39,297 bases of DNA from an uncultured bacterium (GTDB lineage: Bacteria > Cyanobacteriota > Vampirovibrionia > Gastranaerophilales > Gastranaerophilaceae): positions 1-39,297 of the forward strand of contig CAISJE010000078.1 in assembly GCA_903885635.1 (NCBI GenBank), read 5' to 3'. The notes under the pieces are model-generated. The model worked only from the letters and a program-made list of their open reading frames with translations. It searched no databases and was not told the origin of the DNA. Shown in pieces: positions 16,888-24,706 of the stretch. The first letter of the stretch is position 1. The number at the start of each line of letters is the position of its first letter. The position numbers were made by a program, and so were the translations under genes.

Positions 16888-17895
16888 ATGATAAAAAATA
16901 ATTTTAAAAATAATAAATTAGGGGCGTTTATTGTCCCGACAGGAATTGGGGCTTCAATCGGCGGATATGCAGGAGATGCAAGCACTTGGGCAAGAAGATT
17001 TGCCCAACACGCAGCCATGATTGTAAATCCCAATGTCGTAAACGCGGGTGCATTTTCAGGGATTACCCCAAATATGCTTTATGTTGAGGGTTATGCTTTA
17101 GACGAATTTTTCAAGGGCAAGGTGAATTTACAGCCATCGATAAAAAATAAAATCGGTGTGATTTTTGACAAGGGAATTTCTCAAAATGTCTTAAATATTC
17201 ATTTGAACACGATAAATGCGGTAAAAACAGTTTACGATATAGATATAATCTATGAAATTACCCCCGAGGCCGTAGAGGTTATTTTTTTTGTGGATAATTC
17301 CGGCATCTCTACAGGAAAAGTAAAAAATATTGAAACTCTTTTGTGCACTGCCAAAAATCTTTTGCAAAAAGGCGCCAATGCAATTGCCGTAGTTTGTAAA
17401 TTTAATGAAGCCAATCAACAAAATCACGAATATGAGAATGGACTTGGTGTTGACCCGATAGGCGGAGTTGAGGCGATAATTTCGCATTACCTGTCAAAAG
17501 AATTAAAAATCCCTGTAGCTCATGCTCCTGCGTTTGAAGATTTTTCGATTTCGACAAAAATAGTCGACCCGAAATCGAGTGCGGAGTATATTACGCCTAC
17601 ATTTTTACCTTGTATTTTAATCGGCTTAAATCAGGCACCTTTAATATCAAACTCAAAAAATGCAATAAAAATAGCCGATTTGGATTTTCTCGTAATGCCC
17701 CACAATGCTCTGGGCTCTACTCCCGTATTTGAAGCAATTAAGAGAGGGATAAAAGTTTTTGCGGTTAGGGAAAATCACTCGGTTTTAAATGTTACAAAAA
17801 AAGCTTTGGCTATTGATAATGTGATAGAAGTGGATACTTACGAAGAGTGCTTGGAGCTTGTAAAAAAATTATCTTGTGAAACAATCTATTGTTAA
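16888..17895 (+). CDS. DUF3326 family protein
   Basis: The N-terminal VPTGIGASIGGYAGDASTWA (16-35 of the ATG form), NPNVVNAG, NMLYVEGYALDEFF and IGVIFDKGI match my knowledge of DUF3326, a family of unknown function common in cyanobacteria and plants. The C-terminal half contains GVDPIGGVEAIISHYLS and LVMPHNALGSTPVFEAI, which look like ligand-binding glycine-rich loops. No reaction can be named. The ATG at 16888 is chosen because TATAAT (16876-16881) ends 6 nt before it; an in-frame TTG at 16870 would start upstream of that -10. No Shine-Dalgarno site is seen. The 3' end overlaps the convergent rsmD gene by 27 bp. Confidence 0.78.
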   Translation: MIKNNFKNNKLGAFIVPTGIGASIGGYAGDASTWARRFAQHAAMIVNPNVVNAGAFSGITPNMLYVEGYALDEFFKGKVNLQPSIKNKIGVIFDKGISQNVLNIHLNTINAVKTVYDIDIIYEITPEAVEVIFFVDNSGISTGKVKNIETLLCTAKNLLQKGANAIAVVCKFNEANQQNHEYENGLGVDPIGGVEAIISHYLSKELKIPVAHAPAFEDFSISTKIVDPKSSAEYITPTFLPCILIGLNQAPLISNSKNAIKIADLDFLVMPHNALGSTPVFEAIKRGIKVFAVRENHSVLNVTKKALAIDNVIEVDTYEECLELVKKLSCETIYC

Positions 17896-18411
17896 AAAAG
17901 TCACAAATTTACCCGAATATTTTTTCTGTTTAATTAATTCAAATCCAAAATCATTCCAACAAATTTCAGTAACATGTTCTAAAATAACTACGCCATTGTC
18001 TTTCAATAACGAGTCTTTTTTAATTTTTTCGAGACTTTTTTCATAAATCCCGCTGAAATAAGGTGGATCAAGGTATATTACATCAAACTGCTTTTTAATT
18101 TTTTGTTCTAAGCTGTCCCCAATGATTAAATTTGGTGCTATTTTTATATTTTCATAATTTCCCTTTAAAATTTTAGCGACTTTGGGATTTTTCTCCAACG
18201 CCAAAACAGATTCAAATCCGCGAGAAAGTGCCTCAAGCCCCATAATTCCGGAACCTGCAAACATATCCAAAAAAGTTTTACTATTAAAATCCATCATAGA
18301 AAAAAGCGTGTTGAAAATACTTTCTCTAATCTTTGACAAAGTAGGTCGAACTATTTTTTCATCAGGTGCCGTAACCTTACGCCCCTTGTAAATCCCTGCG
18401 GTTATAATCAT
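17869..18411 (-). CDS. rsmD: 16S rRNA (guanine-966-N2)-methyltransferase RsmD
   Basis: SAM-dependent N2-methylation of G966 in 16S rRNA. The 180-aa length is typical. The N-terminal ITAGIYKGRKV and RPTLSKIRESIFN are RsmD signatures, FLDMFAGSGIMGLEALSRG (47-65) is the SAM-binding motif and DPPY (115-118) is the catalytic motif. The -10 TATAAT lies 6 nt before the ATG with no Shine-Dalgarno site. It is the second rRNA methyltransferase gene here, after rsmI, that appears to be leaderless. Confidence 0.94.
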   Translation of the reverse strand: MIITAGIYKGRKVTAPDEKIVRPTLSKIRESIFNTLFSMMDFNSKTFLDMFAGSGIMGLEALSRGFESVLALEKNPKVAKILKGNYENIKIAPNLIIGDSLEQKIKKQFDVIYLDPPYFSGIYEKSLEKIKKDSLLKDNGVVILEHVTEICWNDFGFELIKQKKYSGKFVTFLTIDCFTR

Positions 18412-18417
18412 AAACAG

Positions 18418-18447
18418 ATTATAGCAAAAACATAGGAGGGGTGTCTA
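18418..18447 (-). promoter_or_regulatory. rsmD promoter, leaderless geometry
   Basis: On the minus strand TAGACA (18447-18442), an 18-nt spacer and TATAAT (18423-18418), then CTGTTT and the ATG. The +1 is predicted at the start codon. Confidence 0.65.
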
Positions 18448-18502
18448 CGAAATTTCTGTAAAAAATATTCCTCTTTAACGGGGATGAGGGTAGTTAATGA
18501 TT

Positions 18503-18706
18503 TTAATTATTGCTTAATACAAGTCTAAAAGTCGCCAAATTTTTAATAGACAACATTCTATGTTTATTGTGTTGCGCTTCAGATATATTAAATATTCTAA
18601 CCATACGTTGAATTTCTTCAACATCTTTTCTTGAGTTGAATGTATATACATTACAGATTGGATCTGAGACTACTGACATTAGGGTATTTAATTCTTGTTC
18701 TTTCAT
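18503..18706 (-). CDS. small 67-aa protein, function unknown
   Basis: The frame is open further upstream (to 18829), but the ATG at 18706 has a GAGGA site 5 nt ahead and the upstream extension is unlike a real N-terminus. Residues 30-60 (DVEEIQRMVRIFNISEAQHNKHRML) could form a helix-turn-helix-like pair of helices, but I cannot assign a family. No signal peptide or membrane segment. It is divergent from the BlaI-like repressor operon and may share its control region. Confidence 0.6.
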   Translation of the reverse strand: MKEQELNTLMSVVSDPICNVYTFNSRKDVEEIQRMVRIFNISEAQHNKHRMLSIKNLATFRLVLSNN

Positions 18707-18829
18707 AGCTTCCTCATAAAATATTATATATATTAATAAAAACAATCGTACTAAAATAATTGCCTTTTTTGTTAGTAATTGTAAAGAAATACTGCGAAAT
18801 TTCATATCTACTTCACCATTCGCCCCCAC

Positions 18830-18867
18830 TTGTTTTTTTTCTTTTTTGTATTACTATGTTGATAGTA
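18830..18867 (+). promoter_or_regulatory. promoter with BlaI-type operator
   Basis: TTGTTT (18830-18835), a 16-nt spacer and TACTAT (18852-18857). The -10 is also the left arm of the perfect dyad TACTAT-GTTG-ATAGTA (18852-18867). BlaI/MecI/CopY repressors bind short dyads with TAC...GTA ends, so this is a candidate autoregulatory operator for the BlaI-like gene 33 nt downstream. Confidence 0.55.
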
Positions 18868-18900
18868 GTTCCCTCAAGCTAAGAATGGAGAAATAATATT

Positions 18901-19242
18901 ATGGTTTATGGCATCCTTGAAATAGAAATTATGAACGCCATTTGGCAACTGCAAGAACAGAATGAAGACGCAAATATCTCGGTTGCAGACATTGTTAAAA
19001 CTTTGAATAATAACGATATAGAAAGAGCTTACACAACAATCAAAACTGTTATGGATAGATTAGACTCAAAGGGAGTTTTAGTCAGATATAGAAGTGGGAA
19101 AAAATTCTTTTACAGAAGCACCATTGATAAAAATGAAGCTTCAAAAAAAGCTGTAGAAGAAATTTTAAACCAGTTTTTTGAAGGAAATTACGTCCATCTG
19201 TTAAGGTTTATAGAAAAAGAAGCAGAAAACCTTCCGGTGTAA
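18901..19242 (+). CDS. BlaI/MecI/CopY-family transcriptional repressor
   Basis: 113-aa winged-helix repressor. The N-terminus (LEIEIMNAIWQLQ), SVADIVKTL, AYTTIKTVMDRLDSKGVLVRYR (43-64, recognition helix and wing) and FFYRSTI match the family. The C-terminal dimerisation helix with the usual cleavage region is short. No BlaR1/MecR1 (M56) sensor or beta-lactamase lies nearby, so the inducer is unknown. GGAG lies 10 nt before the ATG, and a dyad overlaps the promoter. It is the first gene of a three-gene run with the 123-aa protein and the TadE-like protein, implying that it controls a pilus- or envelope-related operon. Confidence 0.85.
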   Translation: MVYGILEIEIMNAIWQLQEQNEDANISVADIVKTLNNNDIERAYTTIKTVMDRLDSKGVLVRYRSGKKFFYRSTIDKNEASKKAVEEILNQFFEGNYVHLLRFIEKEAENLPV

Positions 19243-19251
19243 TCCTTAACA

Positions 19252-19623
19252 ATGATTAAACCAAAATATAAAGAAGAAAGAAAAATTGTTTCAAGGCTAA
19301 TTTATATGGTTTTAGCCGAAACTTTGCATGTAAAAGAAGCTATTTTAAAATTTCCTAAAGATATAAATGATGACACAATTAAAACTGCTTATCATGCTCT
19401 TATTCATCTTGAGGCAGACGAAGAGTTTCGTAAAAAAGATTTGGATTACAAAGATGAACAAGATGACTATTTGGAATTTATAGCGGAGATTTTACAAACA
19501 GGCAACGCTCTTCCACAAAATATCATTAGAAGTTATAATAAATATTATGAAAATATCAACACTCCTTATTCAGAAAGCATGAAAGGTTTAATAAAAAGTT
19601 TATGCAGATTTTTAAACGTGTAA
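19252..19623 (+). CDS. 123-aa helical protein in the BlaI-TadE operon, function unknown
   Basis: No family recognised. The protein is charged and helical (for example HALIHLEADEEFRKKD and DEQDDYLEFIAEIL) with no membrane segment, signal peptide or cysteine-rich motif except one Cys near the end. It begins 9 nt after the BlaI-like stop codon without an obvious Shine-Dalgarno site and overlaps the TadE-like gene by 22 bp, so all three are probably translated from one message. It could be a cytosolic partner of the operon's regulator or pilin; that is inference. Confidence 0.7.
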   Translation: MIKPKYKEERKIVSRLIYMVLAETLHVKEAILKFPKDINDDTIKTAYHALIHLEADEEFRKKDLDYKDEQDDYLEFIAEILQTGNALPQNIIRSYNKYYENINTPYSESMKGLIKSLCRFLNV

Positions 19624-20165
19624 TTAATCAGAGAAAACCGGCACAAAATTTAATTGAATTTATTTTTGTATTTCCGATTTTAATATTCTTAACACTGATA
19701 ATTTTTGAGACGGCTCTTTTTTGGCAGGACGTGAATTCCATTTACAATTTAAATGCGGAAATAAACGCAAATGTAGCGCTCATAGAACCTTCAGGTATGA
19801 TGTTGGGTGACACTTGTGCTGCTGCAACGAAAGCTTTAGCTATTTTGGAAACCAAAGATTCTATGATTTCATTGAATAATCCCGTTTATAGTAAAATTAT
19901 TTTAGATGGGAATGAACCTTTTTCATTATACAAATATTATGCGAATACGATTACCGTTGGTGGGGAGATAAAACCGCAAATTATTTTATGGGTGGATTGC
20001 AGAAACCCTTTTGAAAAAGGAATAATAACTCAATTGGAATTTTATCACAAAACTCTGATTATAAAAGCAACAATCCCAAATTTCAGCGGAGGTGAAGGAA
20101 TTGTCGTAATCCCTGAAAATATTTTTGTTGCAAGTCCAAAACTAAACACAATTAAACATTACTAA
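19602..20165 (+). CDS. TadE-like pseudopilin
   Basis: 187 aa. The N-terminus (KRVINQRKPAQNLIEFIFVF then a hydrophobic run to about residue 40) has the TadE/TadG pattern: short basic leader, AQ-x-x-x-EF motif with the Glu five residues after the likely processing site, then a membrane helix. The rest (GDTCAAATKALAIL..., two Cys at about 69 and 129) would be extracytoplasmic. In Tad systems such proteins are minor components of tight-adherence pili and are cleaved by a prepilin peptidase. No other tad gene is in the window. It overlaps the convergent membrane-protein gene by 4 bp. Confidence 0.68.
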   Translation: MQIFKRVINQRKPAQNLIEFIFVFPILIFLTLIIFETALFWQDVNSIYNLNAEINANVALIEPSGMMLGDTCAAATKALAILETKDSMISLNNPVYSKIILDGNEPFSLYKYYANTITVGGEIKPQIILWVDCRNPFEKGIITQLEFYHKTLIIKATIPNFSGGEGIVVIPENIFVASPKLNTIKHY

Positions 20166-21421
20166 TGAGGGATTTTATCTAAAGGATTATTTTTTATATC
20201 ATCCTTTAGAATTTTATTTAAAACCGAGGGTAAGGCAAAACCAAGCAGCCCCATATTCGCAAATAAAGTTAACCAGTAGATTCCCGCTCCAATATTTTTT
20301 GTTCTCTGGATTATCTTTGGCTCAATTCCTTTTAAATCGTTTAATTTCGTAAAATCCTTCGGTTGCAAGCTGATTTTATTGAAAAAATTCGGTTTGGTTT
20401 TAAACTTTGCTCTATCCATTATTTGAGTCTTCAAAAACATATCCGATAATCGACCTAAAATATTGTTCAATAAAAAATCCCCGCCAAAAAATACAACAAG
20501 GCTGCTTCCATGTCTGATTGCTCTATCCTTTTGTTCATATTTATCTCTGGAGGATATTATTGCCGAAGGATAGTCGCAAAGCAGCCATATTGCCCCGAAA
20601 ATAAATTTTGACGGGTATATTCCTTTGGTGTAGTCAAAACTCTTAGGAATTTTTTTGACAAAATTGAGTATTCCGCCTTTACTTTTTAACCCTTTCGTCA
20701 CGAGTTTAGGGAAGATTATTGCAGGGATTATACCAATTAGTCCTGATGTTATTAATTTTTTATTTTTTTCTTTTTCGTGTTTTTGGGCGTTCAATTTTGA
20801 TTGTTGTTCACTCATCATGTTATATGTAGCAGAAAACCCATGGCGTTTTGTTCTTAATTTAGTTATTTCAGTCCCCACCCACGGAATAGCACACCACATT
20901 AAGGCAGTCGCCAAAAAGTCGGCAAAAAGGACATCTTCATGGGTTTTAAGTAACCGGTTTTTTAAGTCTTCTTTATCCGAAAATCTGTTGAGAATATTCT
21001 TAAAATCTTCTTGTACTTTTATTTTTTTGCCTGCTTTTTCAGCCTCCAGTTCTAATTTTTCCGCAGTTTCCATAATCCCATCTTCCATAAATTTAGCACT
21101 TTGGGTAAGATATTTTTTTGAAACTTCTATTATTTTTCTTTCATTATTAACGAGCTTGTTAACAACTCCGTTTCGGGCTAAAAATGTTTTATTAAAAAAC
21201 GGAAGTAGGATGTAAGGAGCCAAAAATGCAGATACAAAATATAGGCTCTGAATTACTCCTCTTTCTATTTTTTCATCATTATTGTTGGACATAATAATTT
21301 GAGGTCCGGCAAGCCCTCCGAGATCAAGCAATCCTCTGTTAAGAATAGTGTTTTCTTGTATTCTTGCCGTTACATTATAAACAGCCTGAGATTTAAAAGT
21401 AGTTTTATCTTTAACCTGCAT
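20162..21421 (-). CDS. large multi-pass membrane protein with N-terminal TFK motif, unknown
   Basis: About 419 aa from the ATG at 21421. In-frame starts at 21427 and a TTG at 21442 are possible, but TATTAT ends exactly 6 nt before 21421. Hydrophobic segments lie at roughly 60-80, 165-185, 225-245, 280-300, 325-345 and 385-405. A long charged helical stretch (about 95-155: KLELEAEKAGKKIKVQEDF) separates the first two. I cannot name a family. The N-terminus MQVKDKTTFKSQ has the same S/T-F-K pattern as the M16 and cysteine peptidases of this window. The rest includes a LGGLAGPQ motif and SSRDKYEQKDRAIRHGSS. Confidence 0.72.
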   Translation of the reverse strand: MQVKDKTTFKSQAVYNVTARIQENTILNRGLLDLGGLAGPQIIMSNNNDEKIERGVIQSLYFVSAFLAPYILLPFFNKTFLARNGVVNKLVNNERKIIEVSKKYLTQSAKFMEDGIMETAEKLELEAEKAGKKIKVQEDFKNILNRFSDKEDLKNRLLKTHEDVLFADFLATALMWCAIPWVGTEITKLRTKRHGFSATYNMMSEQQSKLNAQKHEKEKNKKLITSGLIGIIPAIIFPKLVTKGLKSKGGILNFVKKIPKSFDYTKGIYPSKFIFGAIWLLCDYPSAIISSRDKYEQKDRAIRHGSSLVVFFGGDFLLNNILGRLSDMFLKTQIMDRAKFKTKPNFFNKISLQPKDFTKLNDLKGIEPKIIQRTKNIGAGIYWLTLFANMGLLGFALPSVLNKILKDDIKNNPLDKIPH

Positions 21422-21475
21422 ATTCATATAATACTTGAACAAAAAAAAAGTTGCTACCGGTTGAAAAATTCAGGG

Positions 21476-22927
21476 TTAATTATGACTATTTGTTAAGGAA
21501 TTTGCTTCAGCTTCTATAGGATTGCTTACTAACGGAGAATTTGTGCCATTCAATCTTTCCAAAGTTGCCTTCTCTCTCGCTTTGTTCCATAAGAAATAAA
21601 CAGGTACCCCCGCAAGCGTAATTAAAAATCCGGGTAACGTATACATTGGTTTATAAAACGCTAAACAACCTACGATATAGGTCGAAATAGCTATGAAAGA
21701 TATCGCAAAGAAACTGTTAATTCTTAAAGCTTTGCTGGATTCAGGGAATTTTTTTCTATAAACAAATATCCCAACCATGGTAATTATATAAAATATTAAA
21801 GAAGCAAAGATTACAAAATCTAAAAGTTGAGTGTAATTTCCCCAAGCAATAAGTGCCGTAATCCAAGCAAACTGGAACCAAAGAGAATTGACGGGAACTT
21901 TGGTTTTTCTGTTTATAACCGCCAAGCTCCTGAAGAACAATCTATCTTTGGCCATTTTGTAATAAACTCTAGCCCCTGCCATAACCATACCGTTCGCACA
22001 ACCAAACGCTGAAATCATGATTATAACGGCGATTATTTTTTTGCCGATTTCACCAAAGATTGCGTTCATTGAAACCGCTGCAACAATATCTTCAGACGCC
22101 GTCTGTATTGCACCGATTGGAGTTGAAATTACATAGATTATATTTACCAACACATAAAGGGCAACGACCATGCCTACACCATAAGCGAGTGCTTTTTTAA
22201 CATTCTTTTCGGGTTCTTTGATTTCGCCAGCGATAAATGTTATATTATTCCAGCTGATTGAAGCAAACAAAGCACCTACCGTAGCCGTTGAAACTTTGGC
22301 TATATCCGAAAAATGAAAAGAAAACGTACTTAGTGCAAAATTTGAATGAATCACATCCCAATTTAAACCAAACACCAAACCGCATACTATAATCGCCACA
22401 ATAGATAAAAGTTTTGTAACTGTAAACAAATTTTGGGTAATCATGCCGTATTCAATTCCACGAGAATTGATATATGTCAGGATAAAAATGGTTAGCACTG
22501 CAAAAAATTGTTGGGTGGAAAAATGGATGACCCCGAGTTGAAAAAGCATGTGATGAGAATTTATTGCAGGAATTAAAAGCCCTGTAAACTTAGCAAAAGC
22601 AACGCTTATTGCCGCAATAGTTCCCGCTTGGATTACCAAAAACAGTGTCCAACCGAATAAAAAAGCCACTTTATCATTGTATATCTTTTTAAGATACATA
22701 TATTGTCCGCCTTCGTCAGGAATATTTGCCGCGAGTTCACCATAGGCTATAGCTCCGCAAAAAGACACAAATCCGGCTACAATCCAAACAACCAAAAGCA
22801 AAATCGCCGAATTAACCTGCCTTGATATATCTGCGGATACAAGAAAAATTCCGCAACCAATCATTGAGCCGGCTACTATTGAGATAGAGTCGGACAATGA
22901 TAATGTTCTTTTCATTTCATTACTCAT
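21476..22927 (-). CDS. APC-family amino acid permease
   Basis: 483 aa with about 12 transmembrane segments, typical of the amino acid-polyamine-organocation superfamily. TM1 has the unwound substrate-binding motif GSMIGCGIFL (20-29), followed by GGQYMYLKKIY and GWTLFLVIQAG. TM6 contains FASISWNNITFIAGEIKEPEKN, and ANGMVMAGARVYYKMAKD is the conserved TM8/loop. It resembles bacterial amino acid exchangers of the LAT/YfnA kind. Substrate specificity cannot be set. AAGGA lies 7 nt before the ATG. It is monocistronic, with a long repeat-rich region upstream. Confidence 0.9.
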   Translation of the reverse strand: MSNEMKRTLSLSDSISIVAGSMIGCGIFLVSADISRQVNSAILLLVVWIVAGFVSFCGAIAYGELAANIPDEGGQYMYLKKIYNDKVAFLFGWTLFLVIQAGTIAAISVAFAKFTGLLIPAINSHHMLFQLGVIHFSTQQFFAVLTIFILTYINSRGIEYGMITQNLFTVTKLLSIVAIIVCGLVFGLNWDVIHSNFALSTFSFHFSDIAKVSTATVGALFASISWNNITFIAGEIKEPEKNVKKALAYGVGMVVALYVLVNIIYVISTPIGAIQTASEDIVAAVSMNAIFGEIGKKIIAVIIMISAFGCANGMVMAGARVYYKMAKDRLFFRSLAVINRKTKVPVNSLWFQFAWITALIAWGNYTQLLDFVIFASLIFYIITMVGIFVYRKKFPESSKALRINSFFAISFIAISTYIVGCLAFYKPMYTLPGFLITLAGVPVYFLWNKAREKATLERLNGTNSPLVSNPIEAEANSLTNSHN

Positions 22928-23417
22928 TTAAATTCCTTCCGATTGAATGTTTGAATAGATTCGCTAGTGGTGTGGGTAAAAAATTCCTCTTTAGACTATC
23001 GTAGAACGGTTTACTTCCCCTTAAAATTTTAATTTAAACAAGCAGGCTTGTAAAGAGAAAGGTAAATATGTCTTTACAAGTCTGATAACAAGGTAGCTAA
23101 TCACCGGAAAGTGACATAGAAATAAGTTAGTAAAATGTTAATATAGTTGAATATTAAGGCATGATAAACCCTGAAGGTCAAGCATGGTAAGACAAAGCGT
23201 GGCAATAACAACATCCAACGTCACGTCATCTTGAATTGACTGCTTTTCAAGGCGAAAGATTGAGCCGTAGAAAATGTCCCTATGCGGGTATTTCAGGATT
23301 TAACCGACGTAATTCACTGGAAAGAAGCTGATACAAGTTCAGCACGACATGGGAAAGAGTGCCTGACGGCGAGTTTGCGTCTCGCAGTTGCCGTCATTGC
23401 GAGGCGAGGGGTTCGAC
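22928..23417. other. gene-free stretch with an inverted repeat and a weakly repeated segment
   Basis: No coding frame with protein character is seen on either strand. CTTGTAAAGA (23047-23056) pairs with TCTTTACAAG (23071-23080) and lies about 120 nt upstream of the permease start, so it could be an operator or RNA hairpin. Positions 23092-23130 (GGTAGCTAATCACC...) resemble 39157-39195. The segment 23140-23330 is unexplained; I looked for tmRNA, RNase P, SRP and tRNA hallmarks and saw none. Confidence 0.5.
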
Positions 23418-23472
23418 GGGTAAACGGTAAGCTGTGAACGGTGAACGGTGAACGGTGAACGGCGGCAACAAG
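23418..23472 (+). repeat. GTGAACG/GTAAACG heptamer tandem repeat
   Basis: GGTAAACGGTAAGCTGTGAA followed by four tandem GTGAACG units and ending GGCGGCAACAAG. The same heptamer array with the same GGCGGCAACAAG end occurs at 39032-39092 and, inverted, at 35314-35369. Just upstream (23392-23420) is GTCATTGCGAGGCGAGGGG, which recurs at 23536-23555. Confidence 0.8.
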
Positions 23473-23633
23473 CCCGAAAAGTGAGAGGTGAGAGTTTTGC
23501 AAATCTCGCTTACTTTTTCATCTTCCGCTGCATGTGTCATTGCGAGGCGAGGGGTTTTTAGGTGGAAAACCGATGCGGGAACGAAGCAATCTCGTTTCAG
23601 GTTGTGTAAAAACTAATTTTCAAAAAGCTTACC

Positions 23634-23784
23634 GAGCTTTTTACCTCTCCCTTGCGGAGAGGTCGACTTTCTTCGTGAGCGGAAGCCCGCGAACGCTAGA
23701 CAAAGGGAACCGCCGAAGAATGAGGCGAGTGACCCTGTCCTACGTAAGGGAAAGTCGGGTGAGGGTTAATTGCAATCAGAGCAA
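23634..23784 (+). repeat. dispersed mosaic repeat ending at the metK fragment
   Basis: Contains the hairpin CCTCTCCCTTGCGGAGAGG, GTCGACTTTC, GAGCGGAAGCCCGCGA and the end GGGTTAATTGCAATCA. The outer parts match 39206-39297. The inner 23699-23739 is the perfect reverse complement of 167-207. The copy at the window's right edge lacks that inner module, so the family is modular. The open frame 23534-23899 runs across this repeat and is not a gene. Confidence 0.78.
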
Positions 23785-24198
23785 GCTTTTTCGGGTAAAG
23801 ACCCTACAAAGGTTGACCGTTCAGCGGCTTATGCGGCGAGATGGGTGGCTAAAAACATCGTTGCGGCGGGCTTGGCTGAAAAATGCGAACTCTAATTAGC
23901 TTATGCGATTGGGGTTGCGGAGCCGATTTCTGTGATGGTGGATACTTTCGGAACGGGAAATTGTCCTGATGAGGAAATTTGTTGCCTTGTCAAGCAAAAC
24001 TTTGACCTAAGACCTGCGGCGATTATTAATCAGTTTGATTTGAGGGGCTTACCTGCTAAGAATGACGGTAAATTTTACCAAAAATTAGCGGCTTACGGAC
24101 ATATGGGCAGAACGGATTTTGATGTTCCTTGGGAGAATACCGACAAGGCTCAGGATTTGAGAGAACAATCAACTTTGGGCTGTTCTTGCTCTAAATAA
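23785..24198 (+). pseudogene. metK: metK (S-adenosylmethionine synthetase) C-terminal remnant with nonsense codon
   Basis: The frame reads [20 protein letters not shown], then [16 protein letters not shown], a TAA stop (23893-23895), [20 protein letters not shown] and on to [20 protein letters not shown]. This is the last third of MetK, including the conserved C-terminal domain, against about 400 aa for the full enzyme. The stop replaces a codon that is normally Gln (CAA to TAA would do it); no frameshift is needed. Everything 5' of the GGGAFSG segment is missing and is replaced by dispersed repeat sequence. It is a non-functional copy; a full metK must exist elsewhere. Confidence 0.9.
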
Positions 24199-24221
24199 GT
24201 AAAAAGCAAAATGTAAAAAGT

Positions 24222-24252
24222 AAAAAGCGAGCGGTGACGTTCGCTTTTTTTT
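24222..24252 (+). terminator. terminator downstream of the metK remnant
   Basis: AAAAAGCGA (24222-24230) pairs with TCGCTTTTT (24241-24249) followed by more T. It is probably the original metK terminator. A module GCTGAACAGGTGAATAGGTG then GTTTTGC...CGCTTACTTTCCCC (24264-24314) follows; related copies lie near 23485-23516 and 35128-35170. Confidence 0.7.
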
Positions 24253-24338
24253 GGCTGAAAAGCTGAACAGGTGAATAGGTGAATAGTTTTGCAATTTTCG
24301 CTTACTTTCCCCTTTTTATACCAAATTGACATAAATAC

Positions 24339-24367
24339 TTGATTTATTGTAGCCTATCGGTTACAAT
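24339..24367 (+). promoter_or_regulatory. toxin-antitoxin promoter, leaderless geometry
   Basis: TTGATT (24339-24344), a 17-nt spacer and TACAAT (24362-24367), then only AAATTT before the ATG at 24374. The +1 falls on the toxin start codon. Confidence 0.7.
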
Positions 24368-24373
24368 AAATTT

Positions 24374-24706
24374 ATGAAAGAAATTTATTTTTATAAAACG
24401 CTAACCAACAAAGTACCTTTTAAAATCTGGTACGATGGATTAGACAATAGTTCGCAAATTATTATTGATAAAAGATTGAATAAAGTATCCCGAGGATTAT
24501 ATGGCGAATGTAAACAAATTTCTTCTGAGTTATGCGAATTAAAATTCAATAACGGACTAAGAATATATTATACAGAAACCGATAAATATATCGTGATATT
24601 ATTCAATGGTGGCAATAAACAAAGACAGTCAAGTGATATTAAAAAAGCTAAAGAGTATTTAATTGAATATAAGGAACAAAAAAATGAATACAAAAAAGAA
24701 AAATGA
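24374..24706 (+). CDS. RelE/ParE-superfamily toxin of the HigB-like 'addiction module killer' type
   Basis: 110 aa. The family pattern is visible: FKIWYDGL (16-23), RLNKVSRGLYGECKQIS (34-50), ELKFNNGLRIYY (55-66) and ILFNGGNKQRQSSDIKKA (75-92). Members of this group cleave mRNA, usually at the ribosome, and are neutralised by a downstream helix-turn-helix antitoxin. The toxin-first order and 23-bp overlap with the next gene fit this. The gene has no Shine-Dalgarno site; the promoter -10 is 6 nt from the ATG. The C-terminal tail (KEQKNEYKKEK) is lysine-rich. Confidence 0.85.
   Translation: MKEIYFYKTLTNKVPFKIWYDGLDNSSQIIIDKRLNKVSRGLYGECKQISSELCELKFNNGLRIYYTETDKYIVILFNGGNKQRQSSDIKKAKEYLIEYKEQKNEYKKEK

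Noticed and set aside
20655-21215. 186-codon plus-strand frame inside the membrane protein gene
   Set aside because: It is antisense to a longer frame with transmembrane segments and has no start signals.
23418-23472. CRISPR-like tandem repeats
   Set aside because: Units are 7 nt with no spacers and no cas genes are nearby.
23534-23899. 121-codon open frame
   Set aside because: It spans two repeat families and the start of the metK remnant, and is rich in Arg and Ser as expected for translated palindromes.
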